DNA of 64,000 bases. Origin: Bacillota bacterium. Its GTDB lineage: Bacteria > Bacillota > Clostridia > Lachnospirales > Lachnospiraceae. The notes below the pieces were generated by a model. It searched no databases. It saw only the letters and a list, made by a program, of their open reading frames with translations, and was not told where the DNA came from. The stretch spans positions 124,001 through 188,000 of the forward strand of contig JAEWAK010000027.1 in NCBI GenBank assembly GCA_023391695.1, in the 5' to 3' direction. The position numbers were made by a program, and so were the translations under genes. Every line of letters begins with the position of its first letter. Within the stretch, counting starts at the first letter, position 1. Positions 41,648-50,774 of the stretch are shown in pieces.

Positions 41648-44524
41648 TTAATCCGTAAAAGATGGTGAATCGGATTCCGGCATTATAGCATCACCATTCA
41701 CTAATTTATTCTTATCGCCTACATTAAAGTAATAACTGTAAATACTGCGGGCGAGTTCTGCCGCATTACCGGAAGCATATCCGTTAGGTATTACGACGGT
41801 AACAGCTATCTCAGGATCTTCATAGGGTGCATAGGATAAAAACAATGCATGATTTGCCCTTAACACACTTTCCTGTGCAGTACCGGTTTTGCCGGCCACT
41901 TTTACCGGAAAATCTTTAAATACATAGGAAGAAGAACTCTTACTGCCGTTACCAACCTTATACATACCCTCATGTATCAAGTTCCATGTGGTGTCGCTTA
42001 CATTTTTTATTTTTTGGGACTTTGCTTTATTGTCTAATATAACAGAACCATCTTTGTCAACGACTTTATCGATCAAGGTCAAGTCATACAGTGTACCGCT
42101 TGTAGTAACCGCAGTCAAATAACGGGCCAATTGTACGGGGGTATAATTATTTGTACCCTGTCCGATGGCAGAACGAACGAAATCCTGATCGGATAAGTGC
42201 GGTTCAGCTTCTTCCAATTCGATTCCCGATTTCTTGTCTAACCCATAAAGAGCAGCATATTTGGCAATTTCTTTCAGTCCAACCTGCTCCCTGTTAACTC
42301 CGGTACTGTCAAGTCCTAAACGCCAGCCTACTTCATAAAAAAAGTAATTACAGGAAACTTCAAGTGCCGTTGTGACATCAATGGCACCATGACTGCTTGT
42401 GGACCAGCAATGTGGTGAAGGTGTAATTTTATCAAATTCATAATGATCGTATATTGTTTCCGTAGGGCCAAGTACTCCCTCTTCCAAACCTGCCGTAGCG
42501 GTCACCATTTTGAAAGTAGAACCGGGTGCCGTTCTTTGCTTGGTAGCACGGTTATAGGATGGGACGGTCAAGTCATTATTTACTTTGGTATAATACTCTG
42601 TATCAATCTTGTTTGCAAATTTATTATTGTCATAACTTGGATAAGATACCATGGCAATCACGTCTCCGGTCTTGATATCGGTTACAACAACAGAGGCACT
42701 GCAGGGTTCCAGAGCCAACTGGGCCGGAGTAATTTCCAGTTTTCTGATCTTGCCTGTAATAAAGGAATAAGCAGAGATCGTTCCATTCTCTAATTTTGAA
42801 ATATCTTCCTCATTATATTTTATCACACCTTGGTCAAATAATAAAAGACAAATTTCCGTTCCGGATAATTTGTACGAATATACCAAATCTTTATATATTT
42901 TTTTATGAAAAGTGTTGTCTTCCAATAATAAATTTTTAATATGCTCCAAAAGTTTGGCATAAAGCTCATCCGTACTGAAATAGTCATCTCCGATATTTAA
43001 TTTCGTTAAATCAATCCAGTTTTTAGAGATTGCATACTGAAGGAATTTACTCAGGCTTATTTTTTTATTCTGGTAATCCTTATAAGTGCTGTCATCCGCA
43101 TCAATCGGTGATACGGAGTAGACACTGTCGCTTACCTTGCTTTTTGAGGTTAATAAGATATCGTTCTCCGTTAACATACTGTAAATATAGGATAAATAAT
43201 CCTGCATTTCTTCGGAAGCCGCACTGTTAACCGTAGTGCTGTTTATTGCCAGAAGGTCATCCAGTTCCGCCAATACGTCCTCCTGTTTTGATAAAAATTT
43301 CTGATAAACCTCTTTTTCCAGGCCGGTGGCATCATCCTCCATAAACGAATCTATATCTATTACATTATTGTTTATTAATGCAAAATAAACATCATAAATG
43401 GGTATGCGGATATCTTTTGACGAGGTTCCCTTGGTTCCGGCATCGGTACTGTTGTTAATTTTGGAAAGGAGGATCCCGGCCAAGGTTCTTTCCACTATTT
43501 TATAATAAGCCTTCTGATACTCACTGTCGATGGTTAAATATACATCCCCTCCGGCAACCGGATTCGTCCGTTCCAGTACGTTAAGGAATTTTCCGACAGA
43601 ATTGACGGATATGTTTTCCAGGCCTTTTTTACCTGCCAGATAGGATTCGAATTCTTTTTCAATACCGGTTTTGCCTATGATATCGGAATTATTATAATCG
43701 GAATCTTCCGGCAGGGCTTCCAGTTCTCCCGAATTGATCAATCCGGTATATCCTAATATATGCGCATTATAGAGACTGTCATTATAGACACGTTTCGTCT
43801 GCTGCGCAATTTCAACACCCGGAAGCGTGGAACTGTTTTCATATATGGCAGCTACCGTTTCATCACTTACATCGGAGGATATGATTATTTGATTATATTT
43901 CGGATAGTTCGTAAAGATTGCATATCTTAAAGTCATAATTTTTAATGCATCTTCTAAAGAATATTCTTCGGAAATATTAAACCTTGTATTATATTTTTTA
44001 TCTCCGTATCTTAAATAATCAAACACCTCTTCTGCTGTTGCGGCTTTTTGGTCTTTTGTTAATTCATCTACGGATTTCTTTCCGTAGACATCCCTCTTAA
44101 ACCTTTCTTCTGCTTTCTCATCAACAGTAAAATATAACTTACCGTCTTTATCTATGGATATGCAAAATTCATTTTCTATAGTATTGCCATACTTTTCTAA
44201 TAATAATATCAGATGGTAAAGCATGTCATTTCTTTCCTGGTTTGTTCCTAATTCCGTACTGTCTTCCAGAACAACGGAATAGGTTAATTTATTATAGGCC
44301 AGCAGTACGCCGTTCCGGTCATAAATATTGCCTCTGGTACTTTTGATTTCTCTGGTTTTCGTATATTTCAAAGCAAGGACCGTTGAATGTGTTTCACCTT
44401 CAACTATCTGAAGTGTAAAGATTCTGTTAATTAACAAACTAAGTAAAAAGATAAAAATTAAAGATATCGGCAGAAGCCTGGAAGAAAGTATCTGCTTTAT
44501 TTTTTCCCATATGACATCTATCAA
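41648..44524 (-). CDS. Penicillin-binding protein 2 (class B transpeptidase) with a large insertion
   Basis: This 958-residue class B PBP has one N-terminal membrane anchor (about 17-40) and a dimerisation domain. Transpeptidase motifs are Ser669-x-x-Lys (GSTFK), Ser724-x-Asn (VSCN) and Lys879-Thr-Gly. It cross-links peptidoglycan with RodA during elongation. Between TIDSEYQK (about 331) and the usual VVVTDIKTGDVIAM (Asp621) lie about 290 residues, where the family normally has about 30-45. The insert of roughly 250 residues is charged, helix-rich and lacks membrane segments or known motifs. The gene is 4 bp after mreD, so translation is probably coupled. Confidence 0.93.
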   Translation of the reverse strand: MIDVIWEKIKQILSSRLLPISLIFIFLLSLLINRIFTLQIVEGETHSTVLALKYTKTREIKSTRGNIYDRNGVLLAYNKLTYSVVLEDSTELGTNQERNDMLYHLILLLEKYGNTIENEFCISIDKDGKLYFTVDEKAEERFKRDVYGKKSVDELTKDQKAATAEEVFDYLRYGDKKYNTRFNISEEYSLEDALKIMTLRYAIFTNYPKYNQIIISSDVSDETVAAIYENSSTLPGVEIAQQTKRVYNDSLYNAHILGYTGLINSGELEALPEDSDYNNSDIIGKTGIEKEFESYLAGKKGLENISVNSVGKFLNVLERTNPVAGGDVYLTIDSEYQKAYYKIVERTLAGILLSKINNSTDAGTKGTSSKDIRIPIYDVYFALINNNVIDIDSFMEDDATGLEKEVYQKFLSKQEDVLAELDDLLAINSTTVNSAASEEMQDYLSYIYSMLTENDILLTSKSKVSDSVYSVSPIDADDSTYKDYQNKKISLSKFLQYAISKNWIDLTKLNIGDDYFSTDELYAKLLEHIKNLLLEDNTFHKKIYKDLVYSYKLSGTEICLLLFDQGVIKYNEEDISKLENGTISAYSFITGKIRKLEITPAQLALEPCSASVVVTDIKTGDVIAMVSYPSYDNNKFANKIDTEYYTKVNNDLTVPSYNRATKQRTAPGSTFKMVTATAGLEEGVLGPTETIYDHYEFDKITPSPHCWSTSSHGAIDVTTALEVSCNYFFYEVGWRLGLDSTGVNREQVGLKEIAKYAALYGLDKKSGIELEEAEPHLSDQDFVRSAIGQGTNNYTPVQLARYLTAVTTSGTLYDLTLIDKVVDKDGSVILDNKAKSQKIKNVSDTTWNLIHEGMYKVGNGSKSSSSYVFKDFPVKVAGKTGTAQESVLRANHALFLSYAPYEDPEIAVTVVIPNGYASGNAAELARSIYSYYFNVGDKNKLVNGDAIMPESDSPSFTD

Positions 44525-44528
44525 ATCA

Positions 44529-45032
44529 CTACACCTCCTCTTCTTTCCGGTCTATCCGCGTATTGATTATGTTCAGTAATTTGTATAATACAATGGATAC
44601 TACCACGGTATATACGATTCCGGGCAGGCCGATTCTTACAAGATAAAATAATATGTTCAATTTACCGTCTAATAAATATTCAAATACATAAAACAGGAAA
44701 AAGTATACAAACTGGCTGAATCCGACCAAAAGGACCGGGACAGTCAAATCATCTTTTACAAAAATCCTGTGACTGTAGCCATTTAAATAACCGATTATCA
44801 TATAAATCAGACCATATAAACCAAGTACATTGCCATAACAAAAATCGATCAGCAATCCGCATACAAGCCCTACCGTAAGCCCTTCCGCCCTTCCTCTCAT
44901 CAATCCGACAGCCACCGTTAAAATAAGTAAGAGGTTTGGTGTAACGTGAGCAAGAGCTACCCATTGGAAAACCGTAGTCTGCAATAAAAAACATATAAAA
45001 ATTTCTAAAATTACTACTATAAATCGTTTCAC
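44529..45032 (-). CDS. mreD: Rod shape-determining protein MreD
   Basis: This 167-residue membrane protein has about five helices. It starts RFIVVILEIFICFLLQTTVF and contains NLLLILTVAVGLMRGRAEGL and GLICGLLIDF-type residues (LVCGLLIDFCYG). It links MreC to the elongation machinery. It lies between mreC (52 bp) and PBP2 (4 bp). Confidence 0.9.
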   Translation of the reverse strand: MKRFIVVILEIFICFLLQTTVFQWVALAHVTPNLLLILTVAVGLMRGRAEGLTVGLVCGLLIDFCYGNVLGLYGLIYMIIGYLNGYSHRIFVKDDLTVPVLLVGFSQFVYFFLFYVFEYLLDGKLNILFYLVRIGLPGIVYTVVVSIVLYKLLNIINTRIDRKEEEV

Positions 45033-45084
45033 TTAAATGTGCACCCCTGCCTTTCCCAATTCTTTGGCACCGGTATAGAATCCA

Positions 45085-45936
45085 TTAATCCACCAGCGGT
45101 TCTTTTAATTCCGTAATAATAAGGACTTCCTCTAACCGGTCAAAGTCTACAGCCGGGGTTAAATGGGCTGTCTTGGTCAGATTATTGGGATCAACGGTCA
45201 AATCACTGATATAACCGATCAGTATACCCTGCAGATATTTATCGCTGATCGGTGATGTTACGATCTCATAACCGTCTTTCACATCGGCATCCTTGCTGAT
45301 CAGCTCCACACCGATTACTCCTGAATTATATAATTCCAGATCACCGTTTACAATACAGGGATCCGAAGTTTTTAAAAACATACCGCTTACATTGCTGTTA
45401 TCGTCAATGATGGATCTTACCCTTGCCCAGTTCTTGCCTGTTTCTTCGATGATCCCGACCAGACCGTTGCCGGCAATCACATTCATGTTGACAGCAATGC
45501 CGTCCTCCGTACCTTTGTCAATCTTAAAACTGTTAAACCAGCTGTTGGGATCCGCATCGATAACTCTTGCCCCAACCTTGGGGTAATCCGCATATTTCTT
45601 ATCCAGTTTATATAAATCACGAAACCGGTCCAATTCATATTTATCCTGCAGTAAAATTTTATTTTCATAGGATAACGTACTTACCTGGTCCTTTAATGCG
45701 GCATTTTCCTTTAATAATCGGTTTAAGCTGGTAAACTTATCAGCCTGGTTTGAAATGGCGCGGCCTATGGAATTAATGCCGTCCTGCATCGGTGATATGA
45801 CATTGCCCACCGCCGTCTTAACCGGTGACAGCTGTTCTTTGTACTGAAAAGAAACGAACATTAATACAAAACATGACAGAGCACCTGTTACAAACAAATG
45901 CTTGGGATTTATATTTAATTTTGTCCTTCTTCTCAT
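45085..45936 (-). CDS. mreC: Rod shape-determining protein MreC
   Basis: This 283-residue protein has an N-terminal membrane helix (about 13-30), a coiled coil (about 55-100) and the extracytoplasmic beta domain (GARVIDADPNSWFNSFKIDK, GLVGIIEETGKNWARVRSII, VTSPISDKYLQGILIGYI). It activates PBP2/RodA. It follows mreB after a hairpin, so it may be expressed at a lower or separate level. Confidence 0.93.
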   Translation of the reverse strand: MRRRTKLNINPKHLFVTGALSCFVLMFVSFQYKEQLSPVKTAVGNVISPMQDGINSIGRAISNQADKFTSLNRLLKENAALKDQVSTLSYENKILLQDKYELDRFRDLYKLDKKYADYPKVGARVIDADPNSWFNSFKIDKGTEDGIAVNMNVIAGNGLVGIIEETGKNWARVRSIIDDNSNVSGMFLKTSDPCIVNGDLELYNSGVIGVELISKDADVKDGYEIVTSPISDKYLQGILIGYISDLTVDPNNLTKTAHLTPAVDFDRLEEVLIITELKEPLVD

Positions 45937-45970
45937 AAATACCTCTTTTCTACAATAATTAATATTATTT

Positions 45971-46002
45971 GTCCGGGTAATTTTACTTTTACTTACCCGG
46001 AC
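45971..46002 (-). terminator. Hairpin between mreB and mreC
   Basis: GTCCGGGTAA (45971-45980) pairs with TTACCCGGAC (45993-46002). On the minus strand it is followed by AAATAATATT rather than a T-run, so it is probably a partial terminator or processing site. Confidence 0.5.
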
Positions 46003-46021
46003 ATTTTCATGAAATGAAAAG

Positions 46022-47047
46022 TCAGCCGCTGTAATTGGTCTGCTTCAGGGAACATGCCAGCGTCGTAAGTTTCTTATCTTCAATTATTTTGCCAAGGCCA
46101 TTGACAACGGTATCCGTTGCATCTTTGCAGATATTTATTTTCAAACCGGTTTCTTTCTGGATCAGTTTATCCAGTCCTGATATGGCAGCAGAACCGCCGG
46201 TCACATAGATCCCGGAATCAATAATATCGGAAGAGATTTCAGGCGGTGTTCTTTCTAATATAATGCGTATGGCATCTATAATCGAATAGAGATATTCCGT
46301 AATTGATTCATATACGTAAGCAGAACTTATTTCAACTTCCGAGGGCAGCCCGGTAACCACATTACGTCCGTACGCCTTAATACTGTATTCCCCCGTAGGC
46401 AATGCACAGGCCAGCTCTTTTTTAATGTTTTCTGAGGTTTTATCACCGATTACCAGGTTATAATTTTTCTTTACATAAGATTTAATGGATTCATCCAGAC
46501 GGTTTCCGCCAATGGGAATTAACTTGCTGATTACAATTCCGCCTAAAGACATAATGGATACTTCCGTTGTATCGGCACCGATATCCACTACCATAACTCC
46601 TTTGGCATTCGTAACATCCAAGCCAATCCCGACTGCATCCGCTATGGGCTTTTCCACAATTTTTACATTCTTTGTTTTAAAATTAGAACTGGCTACCAAA
46701 TCAAAAAACGCCCTTTTTTCAACCTCGGTAATATCAGAAGGTGTTGCGACTAAAACGGCAGCTGCGGATAATTTTTTGCCTTTCTTATTAATCCTGCGGA
46801 TCATATAGTTTAATAATTCAAGCATATTGGCAATGTCTGCTATGACACCGCATTTAACCGGATAAGATACCCGTATGCTGGCCGGTGCTTTTTCATACAT
46901 TTCAAATGCCTCATTACCGGCTGCTATTACCTGTTTCCTGTTTGCAACTGCAATCATGTTCTTTTCGTCTAAAATTATTCCGTCATTTTTTTGATATATT
47001 TTAATGGTACTTGTTCCAAAATCAATACCATATATCTTTCCTGTCAT
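46022..47047 (-). CDS. mreB: MreB-family actin-like protein
   Basis: This 341-residue bacterial actin has phosphate-1 motif YGIDFGTSTIKIY, VVDIGADTTEVSIM (phosphate-2), and the adenosine motif VYVTGGSAAISGL-like IYVTGGSAAISGLD. Filaments guide wall synthesis. It leads the mreBCD-PBP2-min-rodA run. With 341 residues it is typical, though N-terminal GYIKMYQKN-like residues differ from the standard IDLGTANTL, so it may be an MreB paralogue such as Mbl/MreBH; other copies would be outside the window. Confidence 0.9.
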   Translation of the reverse strand: MTGKIYGIDFGTSTIKIYQKNDGIILDEKNMIAVANRKQVIAAGNEAFEMYEKAPASIRVSYPVKCGVIADIANMLELLNYMIRRINKKGKKLSAAAVLVATPSDITEVEKRAFFDLVASSNFKTKNVKIVEKPIADAVGIGLDVTNAKGVMVVDIGADTTEVSIMSLGGIVISKLIPIGGNRLDESIKSYVKKNYNLVIGDKTSENIKKELACALPTGEYSIKAYGRNVVTGLPSEVEISSAYVYESITEYLYSIIDAIRIILERTPPEISSDIIDSGIYVTGGSAAISGLDKLIQKETGLKINICKDATDTVVNGLGKIIEDKKLTTLACSLKQTNYSG

Positions 47048-47137
47048 ACCTGCTGTCTCCTTCCAAACTCGTTCCTTGCCTTGTTCTCTTGCGTCAAATG
47101 CGGCTGCCGCCGGCAGCCATGCCGCGAATGTTACAGC

Positions 47138-47836
47138 TTAAATATAACCTTGTTCACTTAAGCTTATATACTTATTATCTCCAATAATAATATGATCCAT
47201 AAGTTTAATTCCAATTAAATTTCCAGCTTCTTTCATTCTTTTGGTAGTGAGTATGTCTTCTCTGCTGGGAGTAGGATCACCGCTTGGATGATTATGTAAT
47301 AAAATTACATTCACGGCTTCGTATTTCAGGGCATTCAAAAAAATTTCTCGCGGCGACAAAAGGGAACTGCTTACTGTACCGGTTGAAATAATCATATCTT
47401 TCAAAATCTTACTTTTGGAATCCAACATGATCAAGAGAACCCTCTCCCTTGATAAATGCCGCATGTCCTGCATATAATAATGAGCAACCGCTTCAGGAGT
47501 AATCATTTTAAGTCTCCCTTCATTGGTTGCTTTAGCCATACGTTTTGTCAATTCGGCAATACATAATAACTGGATCGCCTTTACTCTTCCAATACCTTTA
47601 ATTGTTTTTAAATCATTCATGCTCATGTGATTGAGTCCGATTAATCCCGGGTAACCGGAAGAATGTCCCAGTACCCTTGATGCCACATCCACCGCCCGTT
47701 CATTCCTGGCACCGGAACGAATTATTACGGCAAGCAGCTCCGCATCCGATAAAGCTGCGGGACCGGATTTTTCACACTTTTCATAAGGTCTTTCCGACAA
47801 AGGCAATTCTTTCACAGTATAATACTTTTGAACCAT
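47138..47836 (-). CDS. radC: RadC/YsxA JAB-domain protein
   Basis: This 232-residue protein has an N-terminal helix-hairpin-helix region (SDAELLAVIIRSGARNERAV, LKTIKGIGRVKAIQL) and a C-terminal JAB/MPN domain with HNHPSGDPTPSREDI. The metal ligands of the motif H-x-H-x7-D are present. The old link to DNA repair is weak; the function is not known. Its place before mreB is typical of Firmicutes. Confidence 0.93.
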   Translation of the reverse strand: MVQKYYTVKELPLSERPYEKCEKSGPAALSDAELLAVIIRSGARNERAVDVASRVLGHSSGYPGLIGLNHMSMNDLKTIKGIGRVKAIQLLCIAELTKRMAKATNEGRLKMITPEAVAHYYMQDMRHLSRERVLLIMLDSKSKILKDMIISTGTVSSSLLSPREIFLNALKYEAVNVILLHNHPSGDPTPSREDILTTKRMKEAGNLIGIKLMDHIIIGDNKYISLSEQGYI

Positions 47837-47883
47837 AAATCCTCCCTGTTATTCTCTCTCCAAGAAAATAAAAGGATTTCATT

Positions 47884-48159
47884 CTAAAGCTTTCGATATA
47901 TTATTATGGCTAAGATTACACCAATAATACCGGCAATCGTAATCTTTATCGATAAGCCGAAGCGGATTACCATTATCCCTAAATTCAAACGGATAATTCC
48001 TGCACTTCCCGTACCTCCTATACCAAATTCCTGTCCGTAATTCAGCCAGGATAAAAAAGATACATCTTGTGCAAGATAACCAATAAAGCCGCCTAATACA
48101 ACGCCTGCTAAAATCAACAGCAACAATGCCCATGAGTTCTTACCGCCTACTTTAGCCAT
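47884..48159 (-). CDS. DUF4321-family small membrane protein
   Basis: This 91-residue protein has two membrane helices (LLLLILAGVVLGGFIGYLA and IKITIAGIIGVILAIIIY) around a linker that resembles the DUF4321 family. The start at 48159 follows GGAGG by 10 nt; a longer in-frame start adds 41 residues without a site. Neighbouring radC/mreB genes are typical of this family. Function is unknown. Confidence 0.75.
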   Translation of the reverse strand: MAKVGGKNSWALLLLILAGVVLGGFIGYLAQDVSFLSWLNYGQEFGIGGTGSAGIIRLNLGIMVIRFGLSIKITIAGIIGVILAIIIYRKL

Positions 48160-48361
48160 AATAGTATTACCTCCAAATACAAGATTTCTATTGTCCATTC
48201 TATCATAATTCATCAGATTTGTATACAATAATAGCATAAAATACCTAAAGAGGCTTTCATAAATATTAACAGATATACACAATTTACTGGTTTTTAAAGA
48301 CTTGTAACAGTTATAATATTTAAATATACAATTATTACATGAATTACCAGCTTTAGGTTAT

Positions 48362-49714
48362 TCAATTTAACTGAATCAGATTTTCCTCATATAATTTCTG
48401 AACCGACATAAGGATTCCAAGCTTTGCATGATACCAGGTCAGCCCTCCCTGGAAATATACGGCATAAGGCGGTTCAATGGGTGCGTCCGCACTCAGTTCT
48501 ATGGAAGCCCCCTGAATAAAAGCCCCGGCAGCCATAATCACATCGGAATGATAGCCCGGCATAGCCCAGGGTTCCGGAACCACATAGCTGTCAACCGGAG
48601 CCGCAGCCTGGATTCCCTTGCAAAAAGCAATGACACCTTCTGGGGTTCCAAGCGTTACCGCCTGAATAATGTCGTGTCTGGATTCCCTGCCGTTTGGTAT
48701 GACCAAAAAGCCCAGTTTTTCATATATATTAGCTGCATAGACGGCACCTTTTAATGCCCCGGCTACAACGGTAGGGGCCAGGAACAGACCCTGGAACAAC
48801 TGGCTGTTGACTCCCAGAGTCGCACCTACTTCTTTGCCGAGACCCGGTGCGGTCAATCGGTATGCCGCATTATCAACGTATTCTTCTTTACCAACTATAT
48901 AACCCCCGATGGGAGCCAGCCCCCCTCCCGGATTTTTAATCAGGGAACCTACACATAAATCCGCACCGACGTCGGTTGGTTCGATAGTTTCTACAAATTC
49001 TCCGTAACAATTATCTACCATGCAGATGACATTCGGTTTGATCTCCTTGATAAAGCGGATCAATTCTCCGATCCTTTGCACGGACAGGGTCGGCCTTGCG
49101 GCATAGCCTTTGGAGCGCTGTATGGTCACCAATTTTGTACGTTCATTCAAAGCTTTCCTTATTCCTTCATAATCATAGCTCCCGTCCGGTAATAAATCCA
49201 CCTGGGAATAGGTGATGCCATATTCCGCCAGGGAACCGGTCAATCTTTTGTGATCTGAGGCAGGTTGTTTTTCATTTTCATACCTTAAGTTTTCCGTCCG
49301 GTTTTCTTCTTTTTTTATGCCAATAACACCTTCCAGGGTATCATAAGGCTTTCCTACCGGTGATAAAATCTCGTCCCCCGGACGGAGGTTGCCCGATAAA
49401 GCAATGGTTAACGCATGGGTTCCGCTGATTAACTGCGGCCTTACCAGTGCAGAGTCCGTATGGAACACATCCGCATATACCTTCTCCAGGGTATCACGGC
49501 CTAAATCGTTGTAACCGTACCCGGTGGTCGCGGCAAAATGGATATCGCTTACCCGGTTATCCTGCATGGCCTTTAAAACCTTGAGCTGATTGTATTCGGC
49601 AACCTGATCTATTTCATCAAAACGCTGTTTTAAGCTGCTTTCAATGTCTTTACAGTAATTTAAAATTGCACCGTCAATATGAAAATCCTTATATATTTGT
49701 GTGATTGAATTCAT
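48362..49714 (-). CDS. Methionine gamma-lyase family protein (PF06838, aluminium-resistance-type)
   Basis: This 450-residue PLP-dependent enzyme is of the Alu-resist/methionine gamma-lyase-like family. Features are ALVRPQLISGTHALTIALSG, LTVSP-like DEILSPVGKPYDTLEGVIG, VCMVDNCYGEFVE (PLP Asp) and LIKNPGGGLAPIGGYIVG (Schiff-base Lys). It may split C-S bonds of sulfur amino acids, but this family's reaction is not firmly known. The start at 49714 follows AAAGGAAGAAAGGG. Its place next to miaA and mutL is common in Clostridia. Confidence 0.9.
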   Translation of the reverse strand: MNSITQIYKDFHIDGAILNYCKDIESSLKQRFDEIDQVAEYNQLKVLKAMQDNRVSDIHFAATTGYGYNDLGRDTLEKVYADVFHTDSALVRPQLISGTHALTIALSGNLRPGDEILSPVGKPYDTLEGVIGIKKEENRTENLRYENEKQPASDHKRLTGSLAEYGITYSQVDLLPDGSYDYEGIRKALNERTKLVTIQRSKGYAARPTLSVQRIGELIRFIKEIKPNVICMVDNCYGEFVETIEPTDVGADLCVGSLIKNPGGGLAPIGGYIVGKEEYVDNAAYRLTAPGLGKEVGATLGVNSQLFQGLFLAPTVVAGALKGAVYAANIYEKLGFLVIPNGRESRHDIIQAVTLGTPEGVIAFCKGIQAAAPVDSYVVPEPWAMPGYHSDVIMAAGAFIQGASIELSADAPIEPPYAVYFQGGLTWYHAKLGILMSVQKLYEENLIQLN

Positions 49715-49762
49715 TATTACCCTTTCTTCCTTTGATGTAACAATAAGCTTAAGCATTTTGGT

Positions 49763-50710
49763 TTAATCCGTAATTTTTTTCTTTTTTAATTCCTTCAGGA
49801 GAGCATCCAATATTTTTATTTCTTCATTCCCAAAATCGTTTTTATTCATCCATATAACTTCTTTCTCCCGTTTAAACCAGGTCAGCTGACGTTTTGCAAA
49901 ATGCCTGGTATCCCGTTTTAAGGTATACGCCGCTTCTTCCAGAGAACATTCGCCTTCCAGGAAGTCAATGATTTCCTTATATCCCAGCCCCTGCATGGAA
50001 ACCATGTCTTTTGTGCAGCCTTTTTTCAGAAGTCCTTCCACTTCTTTTACCAGGCCCTTCTCCATCATATGGTCAACACGGCGGTTAATCCTTTCATACA
50101 GTACTTCCCGGTCGGTATTTAAGACGAAATAACAGAAATTATAGGGCGAGTCATTCCCCCGCTGTTCTTCATTATGTTCCGAAATCCTGCCTCCGGTCTG
50201 ATGATAGTATTCCAAAGCTCTTATGACACGTTTTACATTATTGGGATGGATTGCCTCTGCCGAAGCAGGATCGATTGCTTCCAGTTTTTCATGCAGGTAT
50301 GCCGTGCCTTTTTCCTTATGCAGAAGCTCAAGCTGCTGCCGGTAAGAAGTGTCTTCCCCGTTATCCTTAAAATCAATGCCGTAAAGGACCGCCTGGATAT
50401 AAAAACCGGTTCCGCCGACAATAATGGGAATTTTACCCTTAGCATAAATCTCATCCATATACCTGCAGGCATATTCTTTAAATTTAACTACGTTAAATTC
50501 CGCCTCCGGTTCCAGCTCATCAATAAGGTAATGCTTAATACCCTGCATTTCTTCCGGCGTAATTTTAGCCGTGCCGATATCCATGTACTTATAAATCTGC
50601 ATGGAATCTGCTGAAATAATCTCACCTCCGATTGTCCTGGCAAGTTTAACGGATAATTCTGTTTTTCCTACGGCCGTGGGACCGGTTAACACAATAAGGG
50701 GTTTCTTCAT
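49763..50710 (-). CDS. miaA: tRNA dimethylallyltransferase
   Basis: This 315-residue enzyme adds a dimethylallyl group to A37 of tRNAs reading UNN codons. Walker-type motif GPTAVGKTELSVKLA, the substrate loop ISADSMQIYKYMDIGTAK, and ALEYYHQTGGRISE are present. The C-terminal part holds RHFAKRQLTWFKRE. The start at 50710 follows AAAGGAAAG. It lies 65 bp after mutL. Confidence 0.96.
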   Translation of the reverse strand: MKKPLIVLTGPTAVGKTELSVKLARTIGGEIISADSMQIYKYMDIGTAKITPEEMQGIKHYLIDELEPEAEFNVVKFKEYACRYMDEIYAKGKIPIIVGGTGFYIQAVLYGIDFKDNGEDTSYRQQLELLHKEKGTAYLHEKLEAIDPASAEAIHPNNVKRVIRALEYYHQTGGRISEHNEEQRGNDSPYNFCYFVLNTDREVLYERINRRVDHMMEKGLVKEVEGLLKKGCTKDMVSMQGLGYKEIIDFLEGECSLEEAAYTLKRDTRHFAKRQLTWFKREKEVIWMNKNDFGNEEIKILDALLKELKKKKITD

Positions 50711-50774
50711 ATATCTTTCCTTTATTTTGCATTCAGCCATTCAAACCGGATATGTCGGTTCCATTTGCCGGCTG

